Counted from the first letter of the stretch, positions 8,845 through 18,174 are shown. The stretch is DNA of 64,000 nt from Shinella sp. WSJ-2 (GCF_003432075.1 NZ_QWBU01000005.1:248001-312000), one strand, 5' to 3'. Translations and numbers: made by a program. The notes: a model not told the origin generated them from the letters alone.

Positions 8845-10299
8845 TCAGTAAGCGGCGCGGATGGCCGGATAGAGCCGGCGATAGCGCTGATAGGCATCCT
8901 CAAAGGCAGCGCCGAGCGCCGCCTCGGGTTCGATGGTCTCGGCCGTTTTAGGCGCCGTGCAGACGGCGACGGGGTCTGCGCCGGTCGCAGCGATTAGGCC
9001 GAGGCGGGCAGCACCGAAAGCAGCGCCGAAATCGCCGTCCGCCGGGAGATCGACGGGAAGGCCGAGCGTGGTCGCGATGGATTTCAGCCAGTAGCGCGAG
9101 CGTGAGCCGCCGCCGATGGCGGTGACGCGCGACAACTTAGTGCCGGCGGACTTCAGGGCTTCAAGGCTGTCGCGGATGGCGAAGGACACGCCTTCCAGCA
9201 CCGCCTGGGTCAGCACGACGCGGCCGCTCTCATGACCAAGTCCTAGAAAGGCCCCGCGGATGGCGGCATCATTGTGCGGCGTGCGCTCGCCGGAGAGATA
9301 GGGCAGGAAGGTGACGCCGGACGGCGCCCGCAGCGTCTCGCCGAGTTCCTTCGTCAGGTCGGCGGCGGAGGCGCCGGTGACGCGCGAATGCCAGTTCAGG
9401 GCATCGGTCGCGGAGAGGATGACGCCCATCTGGTGCCAGGTGTCGGGCAGCGCATGGCAGAAGGCATGGACCGCGCTTTCCGGGTTCGGCAGATAACGGG
9501 CATTGGCGGCAAACAGCACGCCCGAGGTGCCAAGCGACACGAAAGCTGCACCCTCGCGCACCGTGCCCATGCCGCAGGCCGAGGCCGCATTGTCGCCCGC
9601 CCCGCCGGCCACGACGATACTTTCACCGAGGCCCCACCTGGCGGCAAGCTCCGGGCGAAGAGTGCCTGCCGCATCCGTGCCTTCAACCAACCCCGGCATC
9701 TGGCGCTCTTCAAGATCCGTCGCGGCGAGAAGCTCGCTGGACCATTTGCGGGCGCCGGTATCGAGCCAGGAGGTGCCGGCGGAATCCGACATTTCCGACA
9801 GATGCTCGCCGGTCAGCCAGACGCGCAAAAAGTCCTTCGGCAGCAGGACCCACCGGACTTTGGCAAAAATATCCGGCTCGTTGTTCTTCACCCAGGCGAG
9901 CTTCGGCGCGGTGAACCCGGGGAAGACGATGTTGCCGGTGATCTTGCGGAAGCGCGGATCGGCATCGAGACTTGCGGCTTCGCGATGGCTGCGCGTGTCG
10001 TTCCACATGATGCAGGGCCGCAGCACCTTGTCTTCGGCATCGAGCAGGGTCGCGCCGTGCATATGGCCGGACAGACCGATGCCGCGCACGGCCGAAAGCT
10101 CGGCTGGGTGAGCAGCGCGAAGTCCGGCAATCGCCTCTTCCGTCGCGCGAATCCAGTCGGCCGGGTCCTGCTCGGACCAGCCGGCATGCGGGCGCGCGGT
10201 GGCAACGTCCTTGCCGGTCGCCGAGCCAACGACGCGCTGGTCGCCATCGATGAGCATGGCCTTGACGCCCGACGTGCCCAAGTCGATCCCAAGATACAT
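8845..10299 (-). CDS. xylB: Xylulokinase
   Basis: A 484-residue FGGY-family kinase. The N-terminus YLGIDLGTSGVKAMLIDG is the ATPase/sugar-kinase fold signature, followed by the xylulokinase hallmark SGHMHGATLLD (about residues 75-85) and PCIMWNDTR; the C-terminal domain has AIGGGSRSRYWLKSIA. It phosphorylates D-xylulose to xylulose 5-phosphate for the pentose phosphate pathway. Its start lies only 9 bases after the LacI stop codon, so regulator, kinase and isomerase are co-transcribed. Confidence 0.96.
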   Translation of the reverse strand: MYLGIDLGTSGVKAMLIDGDQRVVGSATGKDVATARPHAGWSEQDPADWIRATEEAIAGLRAAHPAELSAVRGIGLSGHMHGATLLDAEDKVLRPCIMWNDTRSHREAASLDADPRFRKITGNIVFPGFTAPKLAWVKNNEPDIFAKVRWVLLPKDFLRVWLTGEHLSEMSDSAGTSWLDTGARKWSSELLAATDLEERQMPGLVEGTDAAGTLRPELAARWGLGESIVVAGGAGDNAASACGMGTVREGAAFVSLGTSGVLFAANARYLPNPESAVHAFCHALPDTWHQMGVILSATDALNWHSRVTGASAADLTKELGETLRAPSGVTFLPYLSGERTPHNDAAIRGAFLGLGHESGRVVLTQAVLEGVSFAIRDSLEALKSAGTKLSRVTAIGGGSRSRYWLKSIATTLGLPVDLPADGDFGAAFGAARLGLIAATGADPVAVCTAPKTAETIEPEAALGAAFEDAYQRYRRLYPAIRAAY

Positions 10300-10308
10300 G
10301 TGGCTCTC

Positions 10309-11349
10309 CTATTCCTCGTCCGGACCGGCCGGCGGAAGGTTGTCCTTGATGAAAATGTCGAGGCGGATGCGCTCCTGCGCGGCATTGACCGACAGACCAT
10401 CCGCCTTGGCGCGCAGCACGCGAATGGCGCTGCGCACCTCGTGGCCGGCATCCTGATTGAGCACAGCGTCGATGACCCCGCTTTCGAGCGCACCACGGGT
10501 CTCGCCGGTAAGTTCGTGTACGATCACGCACAGATCCGTGCCGTGTGCTGCCAACGCCTTCAACAGACCGCGGTTGCCGGCACCGAGATTGTAGATGCCG
10601 GCGAGATCGGGCACGGCCGCGAGGCAATTGGCGATCAGCTTGAAAGACAGGTCCGGATCGTCCTGGCCTTCCAGCACCGGCAGGATCGCGCGGGTGTTCG
10701 GCATGGCCGACATGGCGGCAAGAAACCCTTCGAGGCGCTCGCCATGGTCGCGCACCCGCATCGAGCCGGCGAGCACCGCCACGGGGCCTGGCCGGTTGCC
10801 GAGGAAACGGCCCATCAGGCTACCGGCAGTGCGGCCGGCGGCGATATTGTCGACGCCGATGAAATGATCGCGGCCCGAACCCGAGAGGTCCGAGACCAGG
10901 GTGACGACCGGAACGCCCGCCTCCCGCGCACGGTCGATCGCGGCAAAGACCTCGGGTGCATCGACGGCCACGGCCGCGATGCCAGAAACGCCCTCGGCGA
11001 TGGCAGCGTCCATCGCTGCCGCCAGCGCTGCCGCATCGAAGGCTGGAACCGTCACGACGGACAGACGGGTACGCTCGATGGCGGAGTGGAGGCCGGTGCG
11101 TCGTACTTCCGCTTCCAGGCCACGCATGAAGGGATTGTCGCCCTCGGGCAGGATGAAGACGAGCGGATAGACGCGGCTCTTGGCGAGGTTGGCCGCTGCG
11201 ACATCGCGCACATAACCGAGCGAAGCGATCGCCGCCTCGACCTTGGCTTTGGTGACGCCGCGCACACCCGGCCGATCGTTCAAAACACGATCGACGGTGG
11301 CGAGACTCACGCCCGCTTCCGCAGCAATGTCATGGACTGTGGGCCTCAT
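10309..11349 (-). CDS. LacI-family regulator of the xylose genes
   Basis: The 346-residue protein has the LacI helix-turn-helix (PTVHDIAAEAGVSLATVDRV, residues 3-22) and an effector domain (VYPLVFILPEGDNPF). The pattern SLATVDRVLN with Asp instead of Ser is typical of rhizobial regulators next to xylAB or inositol genes. It is the first gene of the operon with xylB and xylA and therefore probably controls its own expression through the TACGTA palindrome at 11384-11399. The start ATG has GGAGGAG 3-9 bases upstream. A likely second target is the isomerase at the left edge, which has a matching operator. Confidence 0.9.
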   Translation of the reverse strand: MRPTVHDIAAEAGVSLATVDRVLNDRPGVRGVTKAKVEAAIASLGYVRDVAAANLAKSRVYPLVFILPEGDNPFMRGLEAEVRRTGLHSAIERTRLSVVTVPAFDAAALAAAMDAAIAEGVSGIAAVAVDAPEVFAAIDRAREAGVPVVTLVSDLSGSGRDHFIGVDNIAAGRTAGSLMGRFLGNRPGPVAVLAGSMRVRDHGERLEGFLAAMSAMPNTRAILPVLEGQDDPDLSFKLIANCLAAVPDLAGIYNLGAGNRGLLKALAAHGTDLCVIVHELTGETRGALESGVIDAVLNQDAGHEVRSAIRVLRAKADGLSVNAAQERIRLDIFIKDNLPPAGPDEE

Positions 11350-11383
11350 CGCTCCTCCGTGCCGAGACCCTTAGAGGAATTTT

Positions 11384-11399
11384 TGATGTACGTAAATCA
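11384..11399. promoter_or_regulatory. Probable LacI operator of the lacI-xylB-xylA operon
   Basis: TGATGTACGTAAATCA is a 16-base palindrome with one mismatched pair, 35 bases upstream of the lacI start. Read on the minus strand it is TGATTTACGTACATCA followed by AAAATT, matching the site at 632-647 in the TG ends, TACGTAC core and CAAAAATT tail. Confidence 0.6.
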
Positions 11400-11434
11400 G
11401 AAATTTGCATACGCCGTTTCCAACATGGATTTTC

Positions 11435-12553
11435 TCAGCCGGAAAGGCGTTTGCTGAAGGCATTGGTAAAGGTGATTTCGCCCGAATTTTCATTGGCTTG
11501 TGCGAGCACGACATCCAGAAAGCCGTCCGTCACCCGCACCAGCGCGAAACCGCCGAGGAAGGCGGCGACGGGCTTGAAAATATCATGGCCTGCGCTGGTG
11601 TAGATCATCGGGGTCGGGTGCTCATGGCCGTGAAAGATAGCGACGACGTTGTAGCCCTGGAGTACATCGAGCAAGGCTGCGCGCTCCGCATCCGTCCACC
11701 AATGGGCAGGACCTGCCCCGTGCGGATCGAACGTCTTCGCCGCGGGATCCCAGTGCTCGGTGGAGAACTGGTCCCAGCCGTAGTGCTGGAACAGAATTAC
11801 CGGGCGGCCATCAGCCGCGGCATCCGCAAGATCCTGCTTCAGCCAAGCAAGACCGCTGACGGCATCTTTTGTGTCGTCGCCGCCGAAGCGTTGGAGCTGC
11901 ACGAGATGCAGGCCACCCCAGTCCCAGGAATAGTTGTCGGAATCGATGTCGTAATTCCCGGCCGGCACGGGCGCCTTGTAGAATACGGTGGAGCGGTGGT
12001 TCAACTCGACATAATCGCGCAACTCGCGCCGGTACCAGTCGATATGCGGCGCCACGCCGTCCTGGTCGAGATCGTGATTGCCGAGGCCGTTATAGACGGG
12101 ATAGTGCACCCGGTCCGGCCCGGTGCCCTGCTGGTAACGGCTGGCGAACTGCTGCAGCTGGCGCCCCTCCCCCGGCACTTTCACCTGCCCGCCGCCGTCA
12201 TCCGTCATGTCGCCGCCAAGCACCAGGCCGAGCGGTGTCGCGATCCGCATGCCGGCACTGGCGAGACCCGAGGGCTTGCCGCCGATCTCGGCGGGCCATG
12301 TGAGATCGCCGACCGAATTCAGCGCAGCGACATGGCGCAGCAGCGCCGCATCGGTCTTGCCCTCGGCCGCGCAGTTCGGGCTCAGGCTATCGGCCGAGAC
12401 GAGACAGGCATGCACGTCGCAGGAAAACAGGAAGGTCGCATCCGTCGCGGGCCGCGCGCCTTGCGCCATCGCCGCAAGGCGCGGCAAAGCGAGCGACAGG
12501 CCGAGACCGCCTGCTCCGATAAGGAAATGGCGGCGCGTGAGATGGATGGGCAT
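11435..12553 (-). CDS. Tat-exported metallophosphoesterase (calcineurin-like)
   Basis: The 372-residue protein starts with a twin-arginine signal (HLTRRHFLIGAGGLGLSLAL), so it should be exported folded to the periplasm. The metallophosphoesterase motifs appear in order: FSCDVHAC, GGDMTDDGG, GLGNHDLDQDG, ILFQHYGWD and IFHGHEHPTP, giving all ligands for a two-metal centre. Substrate is unknown; phosphodiesters or phosphomonoesters are possible. I start at the ATG at 12553 (GGAG upstream) since the longer frame adds 43 residues in front of the Tat signal. The gene is a single unit divergent from the phzF-like gene. Confidence 0.87.
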   Translation of the reverse strand: MPIHLTRRHFLIGAGGLGLSLALPRLAAMAQGARPATDATFLFSCDVHACLVSADSLSPNCAAEGKTDAALLRHVAALNSVGDLTWPAEIGGKPSGLASAGMRIATPLGLVLGGDMTDDGGGQVKVPGEGRQLQQFASRYQQGTGPDRVHYPVYNGLGNHDLDQDGVAPHIDWYRRELRDYVELNHRSTVFYKAPVPAGNYDIDSDNYSWDWGGLHLVQLQRFGGDDTKDAVSGLAWLKQDLADAAADGRPVILFQHYGWDQFSTEHWDPAAKTFDPHGAGPAHWWTDAERAALLDVLQGYNVVAIFHGHEHPTPMIYTSAGHDIFKPVAAFLGGFALVRVTDGFLDVVLAQANENSGEITFTNAFSKRLSG

Positions 12554-12671
12554 GCGGACGCTCCGATGAAAAGAACAGAGGACTGCATTCTGAATCAGGA
12601 TGACGCCAAGGTACAGCGCCGCTTGAGGGGTGAGGACGGACTTGCTACCAAAACGGTGACGGAGGCCCCCG

Positions 12672-13550
12672 ATGAAACTCACCTACCATACGCTTGACGT
12701 CTTCACCCGGACCCGTTTCGGCGGCAATCCGCTGGCCGTGGTACTCGATGCGGACCGCATGACGGACGCGGAGATGCAGACCATCGCCCGCGAATTCAAC
12801 TATTCCGAAACGACTTTCGTGCTGCGCCCGAAAGACGAGACCCACACAGCCCATGTGCGAATCTTCACGCCGACCGTCGAAGTGCCCTTTGCCGGCCATC
12901 CCAATGTCGGTACCGCCTATACGCTGGCGCTCGCCGATGACGCGGCTGAAGAATTCGTCTTCGAGGAAGCCGCAGGTCTCGTGCGGGCGAAAATCCTGCG
13001 CATCGACGGCGAGGTCGATGCCGTAGAGCTGACCGCGCCGCAGCCCCTCAGCGTTGGCAAAACCTTCCCGCCGGCCAGCGTCGCGGCCTGCCTGTCACTT
13101 GACGAGGCGGATATCGCACTTGCCGTGCACCAGCCCTGCATCGCCTCTGTCGGCCTCGGCTTCATCGTCGTGGAGATCGCGACACGCGATGCCCTGCGGC
13201 GCGCCAAGGCGGACATGACCGCCTTCTCCGCCATCCTGCCGACGGATCATGCCGACGCGATCTATCTCTATTGCCGGGAACTGTCGGACGAGGACGGCGC
13301 GGTGGATTTCACCGCCCGGATGTTTGCGCCCTTCGACGGCCTGCCGGAAGATCCGGCGACGGGAAGCGCCACGGCGGCAACCTGCGCGCTTCTGGCCAAA
13401 CTGGCAGGCGGCGCGGCGCGCCGTTTCGAGGTGGCGCAGGGCATCGATATGGGAAGGCCGAGCCTGCTGGCCGTCACGGTCGACGCCGACGGCGGGGTTC
13501 ACATCGGCGGCGCGTGTGTGCCGGTCATGAGCGGCACGCTCAGCGTCTGA
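12672..13550 (+). CDS. PhzF-family isomerase/epimerase
   Basis: The 292-residue protein shows the PhzF two-barrel pattern: MKLTYHTLDVFTRTRFGGNP at the start, the catalytic Glu in FNYSETTFV (around residue 45), FAGHPNVGTAY and, in the second half, DPATGSATAA. PhzF proteins isomerise trans-2,3-dihydro-3-hydroxyanthranilate in phenazine makers, but relatives in non-producers have mostly unknown substrates; no other phenazine genes are present, so phenazine synthesis is not implied. GGAGG precedes the ATG. Its stop codon directly abuts the stop of the convergent emrB gene. Confidence 0.9.
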   Translation: MKLTYHTLDVFTRTRFGGNPLAVVLDADRMTDAEMQTIAREFNYSETTFVLRPKDETHTAHVRIFTPTVEVPFAGHPNVGTAYTLALADDAAEEFVFEEAAGLVRAKILRIDGEVDAVELTAPQPLSVGKTFPPASVAACLSLDEADIALAVHQPCIASVGLGFIVVEIATRDALRRAKADMTAFSAILPTDHADAIYLYCRELSDEDGAVDFTARMFAPFDGLPEDPATGSATAATCALLAKLAGGAARRFEVAQGIDMGRPSLLAVTVDADGGVHIGGACVPVMSGTLSV

Positions 13551-15143
13551 TCAATGGCCGCCGCCGCCACCGCCGACAGCCTGCGGCTTGCGGATCGCCA
13601 GCACGCAGACGATGAGCGTCGCAAAAAGGCCCGTCAGCAGCAGGAAGATATCGATGAAGGACAGGATATAAGCCTGCTGCTGCACCATGCCTGCCATCTT
13701 CTTGATCGCGATCGTCTGACCGTCGAGCCCGTGGGCGGTGAAATTCGCCGCCATGTTGCGCAGCTGGTCGACAGCCTCCGGATTGCCCCATTGCACATGT
13801 TCGGACAGGCGCTGATAGTGCTCCTGCGAGCGTTGGGTCAGGATTGTGTTGATGACCGCCAGCCCCACGGCGCCGCCGAGGTTGCGCGTCAGGTTGAACA
13901 GGCCGGACGCATTGCGGATACGGTCCGGCGGCAGCGTGCCGAGCGCGACGTTGTTGATCGGCACCATACAGATCATCAGCGAGCAGCCGCGCAGGATCTG
14001 CGGCACCAGCAGCTCATAGAAATCCCAGTCGGCCGTCATGCCCGTCATCGACCACGTGCCGAGTGCAAAGCCGCCGAAACCTATCATCATCATGACGCGC
14101 GGATCGAGCCGTGACGACATCATGCCGGCGATCGGCGCGGTGAGAAACATGGCAAGGCCGGAGACGAACATGGTTTCGCCGATCATCAGCGAATCGTAGC
14201 CGCGGATGCGCGCAAGATAGAGCGGATAGAGATAGGTCAGGCCATAGAGGCCGATACCCATCACAAAGGAGAAGATCGAACCGAAGGCGAAATTCCGGTT
14301 GGCGAAGGCACGCAGGTCCACCACGGGAAATGGCACCTTGAAGGCCCGCCAGAAGAACACGGTCGCGCCGATGACCACCGCGACGGAACCGAGCACGATA
14401 TGCTCGTCGCTGAACCAGTCCTTGTTGTTGCCTTCTTCGAGCACGTATTCCAGCGAGCCGAGGAAGACCGCCATGGAGATGAGACCCCACCAGTCGAAAC
14501 GCTTGATCAGATTAAATTCCGGTTTGTCGAAATCGATCAGGTTGAAGGTGACAACCGTGACGATGATGCCGGGGATGATGTTGACGAGGAACAGCCAGTG
14601 CCAGGAGAAGGCGTGGCTGAGGTAGCCGCCGACCGTCGGGCCGATGGTGGGCGCCAGCGTCGCGACGAGGCCGATCATCGGCGAGACGACGGAGCGCTTG
14701 GAAGGTGGGAAAATGGTGAAGGCCGCTGCGAAGACGGAGGGGATCATACCGCCGCCGATGAAGCCCTGGATGGCTCGGTAGACGATCATCTGGTCGATAT
14801 TCGTCGCGGTAGCGGCGAGCGCGCTGGCCAGCGTAAAGCCCGCGGCGGAGAAGCTGAACAGGATACGCGTCGAGACGATCCGCGCCAGCGTGCCCGATAG
14901 CGGGATCATGATCACTTCGGCGATCAGATAGGAGGTCTGCACCCAGGCGATCTCGTCCGCGCCGGCGCCCAGGCCCGCCTGGATTTCCGACAGCGAGGCG
15001 GAGACGATCTGGATGTCGAGGATCGACATGAACATGCCGAAGACCATCGCGAAGAAGGCGATGACGCGGCGGACGGGAACTTTATCGGTCTGCGCGGGAG
15101 CCGCCATCAGGGCGCCGGCGGTCGGTTGAGCGGTCGCGGCCAT
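13551..15143 (-). CDS. emrB: Multidrug efflux MFS transporter, DHA2 family (EmrB type)
   Basis: A 530-residue protein with about 14 membrane spans. Typical DHA2 features are FGMFMSILDIQIVSASLSEI in the first span, WVQTSYLIAE, RAIQGFIGGGMIPSVF (antiporter motif) and AGLGAGADEIAWVQ. It exports drugs or plant phenolics by proton antiport across the inner membrane and should pair with the adjacent HlyD-like adaptor. The ATG at 15143 has AGGA upstream; the frame remains open for 19 more codons upstream but without family resemblance. It sits 74 bases downstream of emrA. Rhizobia have a known emrAB/emrR arrangement, which this matches in order and orientation. Confidence 0.93.
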   Translation of the reverse strand: MAATAQPTAGALMAAPAQTDKVPVRRVIAFFAMVFGMFMSILDIQIVSASLSEIQAGLGAGADEIAWVQTSYLIAEVIMIPLSGTLARIVSTRILFSFSAAGFTLASALAATATNIDQMIVYRAIQGFIGGGMIPSVFAAAFTIFPPSKRSVVSPMIGLVATLAPTIGPTVGGYLSHAFSWHWLFLVNIIPGIIVTVVTFNLIDFDKPEFNLIKRFDWWGLISMAVFLGSLEYVLEEGNNKDWFSDEHIVLGSVAVVIGATVFFWRAFKVPFPVVDLRAFANRNFAFGSIFSFVMGIGLYGLTYLYPLYLARIRGYDSLMIGETMFVSGLAMFLTAPIAGMMSSRLDPRVMMMIGFGGFALGTWSMTGMTADWDFYELLVPQILRGCSLMICMVPINNVALGTLPPDRIRNASGLFNLTRNLGGAVGLAVINTILTQRSQEHYQRLSEHVQWGNPEAVDQLRNMAANFTAHGLDGQTIAIKKMAGMVQQQAYILSFIDIFLLLTGLFATLIVCVLAIRKPQAVGGGGGGH

Positions 15144-15217
15144 GGCCCGCGTTCCTTCTGGATGCACGGCAGCCAGATGCCGGCTGCGCAATGCGGTCAA
15201 AACAATGCTTGCAGTCT

Positions 15218-16414
15218 TTACTCGGCCTTGGCGCCAGGCGCGGTGCGGCTGTCGACATCGACGACGACGCTGAGGCCTGCCCGCAGCTTGCCGGTGTCGA
15301 GCACATCCTGCGGGATCGCGATGCGGACCGGCACGCGCTGGGTGACCTTGGTGAAGTTGCCCGTGGCGTTTTCCGCCGGCAAAAGCGAGAAGACTGAGCC
15401 GGACGCCGGCGCGATGGAGTCGACAGTGCCGATGATGTCGTCTTGCTCATAGGCATCGACATGCAAGTGCACCTTGGAGCCCGGCACGAGATGGGCGATC
15501 TGCGTTTCCTTGAAGTTCGCCTCGATATAGAGATCCTTCACGGGAACGAGGGCCGCCAGGCGGCCGCCGGCCGAAACGAGGTCACCGACCTGTACCGATA
15601 TGTTGCCGATGACGCCATCATAAGGCGCCTTCAGCACGGTGAAGCCGAGATCTCGCACCGCCTTGTCGCGGGCCAGCTCCAGCGAGCGGATGCCGCTGTC
15701 GGATTCGGCGCGCTGTGCCTGAAGCACCGCGATGCTCGCCTTGGCGGACACGATGTTGGCATCCGCACCGACGAGATTGGCCTTGGCCTGATCGAGCGCT
15801 ACGGTCGCGCTGTCGAGCGAGGCGGTGGTGCCGACTTCCTTGTTAGCCAGTTCCTTGGCACGCTTTTCCGCCACTTCCGCGCCGCTGAGCGCGGCCTGAT
15901 AAGCGGTCTTCTGCGCTTCGGCCTGAGCGAGCGCCGCCTTGGCGCCTTCGATCTGCGCGTCAATGCGGTGGAGCGCCAGCTTCTGCGTGGCGATCTGGGC
16001 CTCGGCCTGTTCGCGCGCGAGCAGGTAGTCGCCGTCATCGAGCGTGACCAAGGGATCACCGGCCTTGACCGCCTGGTTGGCAACGACATTCACCGCCGCG
16101 ACATAGCCGGAAACCTTCGGCGAGATCGAGGCGATGTCGCCTTCGATATAGGCATCATCCGTCGAGATCATGAAGCGGCCATGCGTCCACCACTGGTAGC
16201 CGTACCAGCCGGCGGCGGAAAGCAGCGCGAGGCCGACGATCGGCAGCATAAAGCGGCGGCCGCCCTTTTTCTTTTCGGGCTCCGATACGGCAGCGGCAGG
16301 CGCGGGCGCCTCGGCGGTCGTCACCGGATTTGCCTCGGCGGTTTCAGCCTGGAAATCATCGTTAACCGGGCGAACCTTCGCCGTGCCGGCGCCATGGGAA
16401 GTCGACATGCGCAT
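15218..16414 (-). CDS. emrA: HlyD/EmrA-family periplasmic adaptor of the efflux pump
   Basis: The 398-residue protein has an Ala/Pro-rich cytoplasmic tail, one membrane anchor near residues 54-75 (RFMLPIVGLALLSAAGWYGY), then the membrane-fusion-protein pattern: lipoyl half TDDAYIEGDIASISPKVSGY, a long Ala/Gln/Glu-rich coiled-coil hairpin (about residues 130-240) and the closing lipoyl/beta-barrel half LKAPYDGVIGNISVQVGD. It links EmrB to an outer-membrane channel encoded elsewhere. It could start at either of two in-frame ATGs (16414 or 16408). The promoter region, shared with emrR, contains two GAACC-N4-GGTTC operators. Confidence 0.93.
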   Translation of the reverse strand: MRMSTSHGAGTAKVRPVNDDFQAETAEANPVTTAEAPAPAAAVSEPEKKKGGRRFMLPIVGLALLSAAGWYGYQWWTHGRFMISTDDAYIEGDIASISPKVSGYVAAVNVVANQAVKAGDPLVTLDDGDYLLAREQAEAQIATQKLALHRIDAQIEGAKAALAQAEAQKTAYQAALSGAEVAEKRAKELANKEVGTTASLDSATVALDQAKANLVGADANIVSAKASIAVLQAQRAESDSGIRSLELARDKAVRDLGFTVLKAPYDGVIGNISVQVGDLVSAGGRLAALVPVKDLYIEANFKETQIAHLVPGSKVHLHVDAYEQDDIIGTVDSIAPASGSVFSLLPAENATGNFTKVTQRVPVRIAIPQDVLDTGKLRAGLSVVVDVDSRTAPGAKAE

Positions 16415-16445
16415 GCCACCATTCTCTGGGATGGAAAAATGAACT

Positions 16446-16459
16446 GAACCGTTCGGTTC
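16446..16459. promoter_or_regulatory. TetR-type operator copy 1 (emrA side)
   Basis: GAACCGTTCGGTTC has the form GAACC-N4-GGTTC and is symmetric outside its two central bases. It lies 32 bases upstream of emrA and matches the second copy at 16502-16515. Confidence 0.7.
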
Positions 16460-16500
16460 GATTTGACATAGACCTGTTTATCCCGCATATCAAGTGAAAT

Positions 16501-16516
16501 CGAACCAGGCGGTTCG
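16501..16516. promoter_or_regulatory. TetR-type operator copy 2 (emrR side)
   Basis: CGAACCAGGCGGTTCG has 6-bp perfect arms around AGGC and the same GAACC-N4-GGTTC core as copy 1, centre to centre 56 bases. Between the copies lies TTGACA (16463-16468) 17 bases before CATATC, a possible emrR promoter. Confidence 0.7.
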
Positions 16517-16552
16517 AAATAGTTAACCGCACCGTTTCAGCTGGAAAGGCCG

Positions 16553-17212
16553 ATGGACACCACGGAAGACAGACTGGCTGCCCCGCGCTCGGGTCGCCGC
16601 GCAGCGGGTGAAGACCCGGCCAAGCGCGAGCAGATTCTCGACGGGGCCAAACGCGTGTTCATGGAGCAGGGCCTCGAGGCCGCCAGCATGAACGACATCA
16701 CGCGTGCCGCCGGTGTCTCCAAGGGTACGATCTATGTCTATTTCGAGAACAAGGAAGACCTGTTCGGCGACATGATCGAGCGCGAGCGCCGCCGGCTCAC
16801 CGAAACGATCCGCCATGCGCTGGATAGCGGCCAACCGCTCGACGAAGTACTCAAGGAATTCGGCATGCTGTTTGCCGCGCATATGACGGCGGATCAGACG
16901 ATCCGCGCCATGCGCATGGTGATCGCCGCCAACCACCGCCTGCCGAGCCTCTGTAGCCGCTTCTTCTCGACATCGTCAATCAACCCGGTCTCTGTGTTGC
17001 AGGATTATCTCGACCGCCAAGTCGCAGCCGGCATCCTGATCTGCGACGACACCATGCACGCGGCCAAGCAGTTCCTCGAGCTCACCACCGTCGGCCTGTT
17101 CAAGCCCCGCATCTTCGGCGCCATGGAAGAGGTGCCGGCGAAGGCTACGATCGAGAAGAACGTCCTTTCCGCGATCCGCATGTTCCTTGCGGCCTATGGC
17201 GTGAAATCCTAG
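16553..17212 (+). CDS. emrR: TetR-family regulator of emrAB
   Basis: A 219-residue TetR protein: the helix-turn-helix spans KREQILDGAKRVFMEQGLEA and AAGVSKGTIYVYFENKEDLF (about residues 24-70), followed by a helical ligand-binding domain of the AefR/AcrR kind with the FFSTSSINPVSVLQDYL segment. It is divergent from emrA and presumably represses both operons by binding the two matching palindromes in the 138-base gap; release by a small aromatic ligand such as a flavonoid is plausible by analogy with rhizobial EmrR but not shown here. Confidence 0.9.
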   Translation: MDTTEDRLAAPRSGRRAAGEDPAKREQILDGAKRVFMEQGLEAASMNDITRAAGVSKGTIYVYFENKEDLFGDMIERERRRLTETIRHALDSGQPLDEVLKEFGMLFAAHMTADQTIRAMRMVIAANHRLPSLCSRFFSTSSINPVSVLQDYLDRQVAAGILICDDTMHAAKQFLELTTVGLFKPRIFGAMEEVPAKATIEKNVLSAIRMFLAAYGVKS

Positions 17213-17322
17213 CGTTTCGCCTTCCGCACGCAGAACCGCTTTGCGATTTTGCGCAACCACGATCAAGTGACGGGTAGCTAGCGACGCCATAAGATGGCTG
17301 TCCATGAGGAGCGACGCCATCC

Positions 17323-18174
17323 ATGCATCCCGTTGCGAAAGCCATCTGGTTCATCGAAAGCCATTTCGGGCGGGCCATAGCCCTGTCCGAAATCGCCGAT
17401 ATGGCCGGCATGTCGCGGCATCACCTGTCGCGGCGCTTCAGCGAAATGACGGGGCAGAACCTCAACCGCTATCTGCGCGCCCGCCGTCTTTCGGAGGCCG
17501 CCCGCCAGCTTGCCGGCGGAGCGGACAACATCCTGACCGTCGCACTCGATGCCGGCTACGGCTCCCATGAGGCATTCACCCGCGCCTTCCGCGAGGAATT
17601 CGGCCTGGCACCCGAAACGCTCCGCGCCCGGCGCGATCTTTCCGGCCTCACGCTTCAGGAGCCCATCCGCATGTCAACCATCGAGAAGAGCAGCCTTCCC
17701 TCGCCACGCATCGAAACGCTCGACGCTTTCATCATCGCCGGCCTCGGCAGTGATTTCGAACCCGGCAAGGCCGCCGGCATTCCGGCCCTCTGGCAAAGGT
17801 TCAACGCCTATTTCGGCCATATTCCCGGCCAGGTGGATAAGACCGCCTATGGCCTCTGCACCATGCAGCCGGGAAAACCAGGCTTTCGTTATGTCGCCGG
17901 TGCGCGCGTGTCGCGCCGCGACGACCTTCCGGCCGAATTCGACGTCACCGCCGTGCCGGCGCTGACCTGGGCGATGTTCCAGCACCACGGCCATGTCAAC
18001 GGCATTCCGGCGACGGTCGACGCCGCCTTCCGCACCTGGCTGCCAACATCAGGCCGCACAGTCGGCGGGTTTCCGGACGTGCTCGAATTCTACGGCGAGG
18101 ATTTCGACCCGGAAACCGGGCTCGGTCGCGTCGAAATCTGGCTGCCACTCGCCGATCAGATGACGAAATCGTGA
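17323..18174 (+). CDS. AraC-family regulator with C-terminal GyrI-like effector domain (Rob type)
   Basis: In this 283-residue protein the two helix-turn-helix motifs come first (IALSEIADMAGMSRHHLSRR and TVALDAGYGSHEAFTRAFRE, residues 20-100), followed by a GyrI-like/BmrR small-molecule-binding domain (about 120-283; YGEDFDPETGLGRVEIWLPL). This layout is that of E. coli Rob and relatives that sense drugs or toxic compounds and activate efflux or stress genes. A target is not evident; emrAB lies on the other side of emrR. The start ATG follows AGGAGCG. The short direct repeat GCGACGCCAT occurs at 17281 and 17311, just upstream. Confidence 0.88.
   Translation: MHPVAKAIWFIESHFGRAIALSEIADMAGMSRHHLSRRFSEMTGQNLNRYLRARRLSEAARQLAGGADNILTVALDAGYGSHEAFTRAFREEFGLAPETLRARRDLSGLTLQEPIRMSTIEKSSLPSPRIETLDAFIIAGLGSDFEPGKAAGIPALWQRFNAYFGHIPGQVDKTAYGLCTMQPGKPGFRYVAGARVSRRDDLPAEFDVTAVPALTWAMFQHHGHVNGIPATVDAAFRTWLPTSGRTVGGFPDVLEFYGEDFDPETGLGRVEIWLPLADQMTKS

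Noticed and set aside
9274-11457. Very long plus-strand open frame (727 codons) opposite xylB and lacI
   Set aside because: It is antisense to two well-recognised proteins, rich in Arg/Gly/Ala as expected from GC-rich shadow frames, has no domain pattern and no ribosome site.
12672-13550. Phenazine biosynthesis
   Set aside because: PhzF-like proteins are widespread in organisms that make no phenazine and no other phz genes are in the window.
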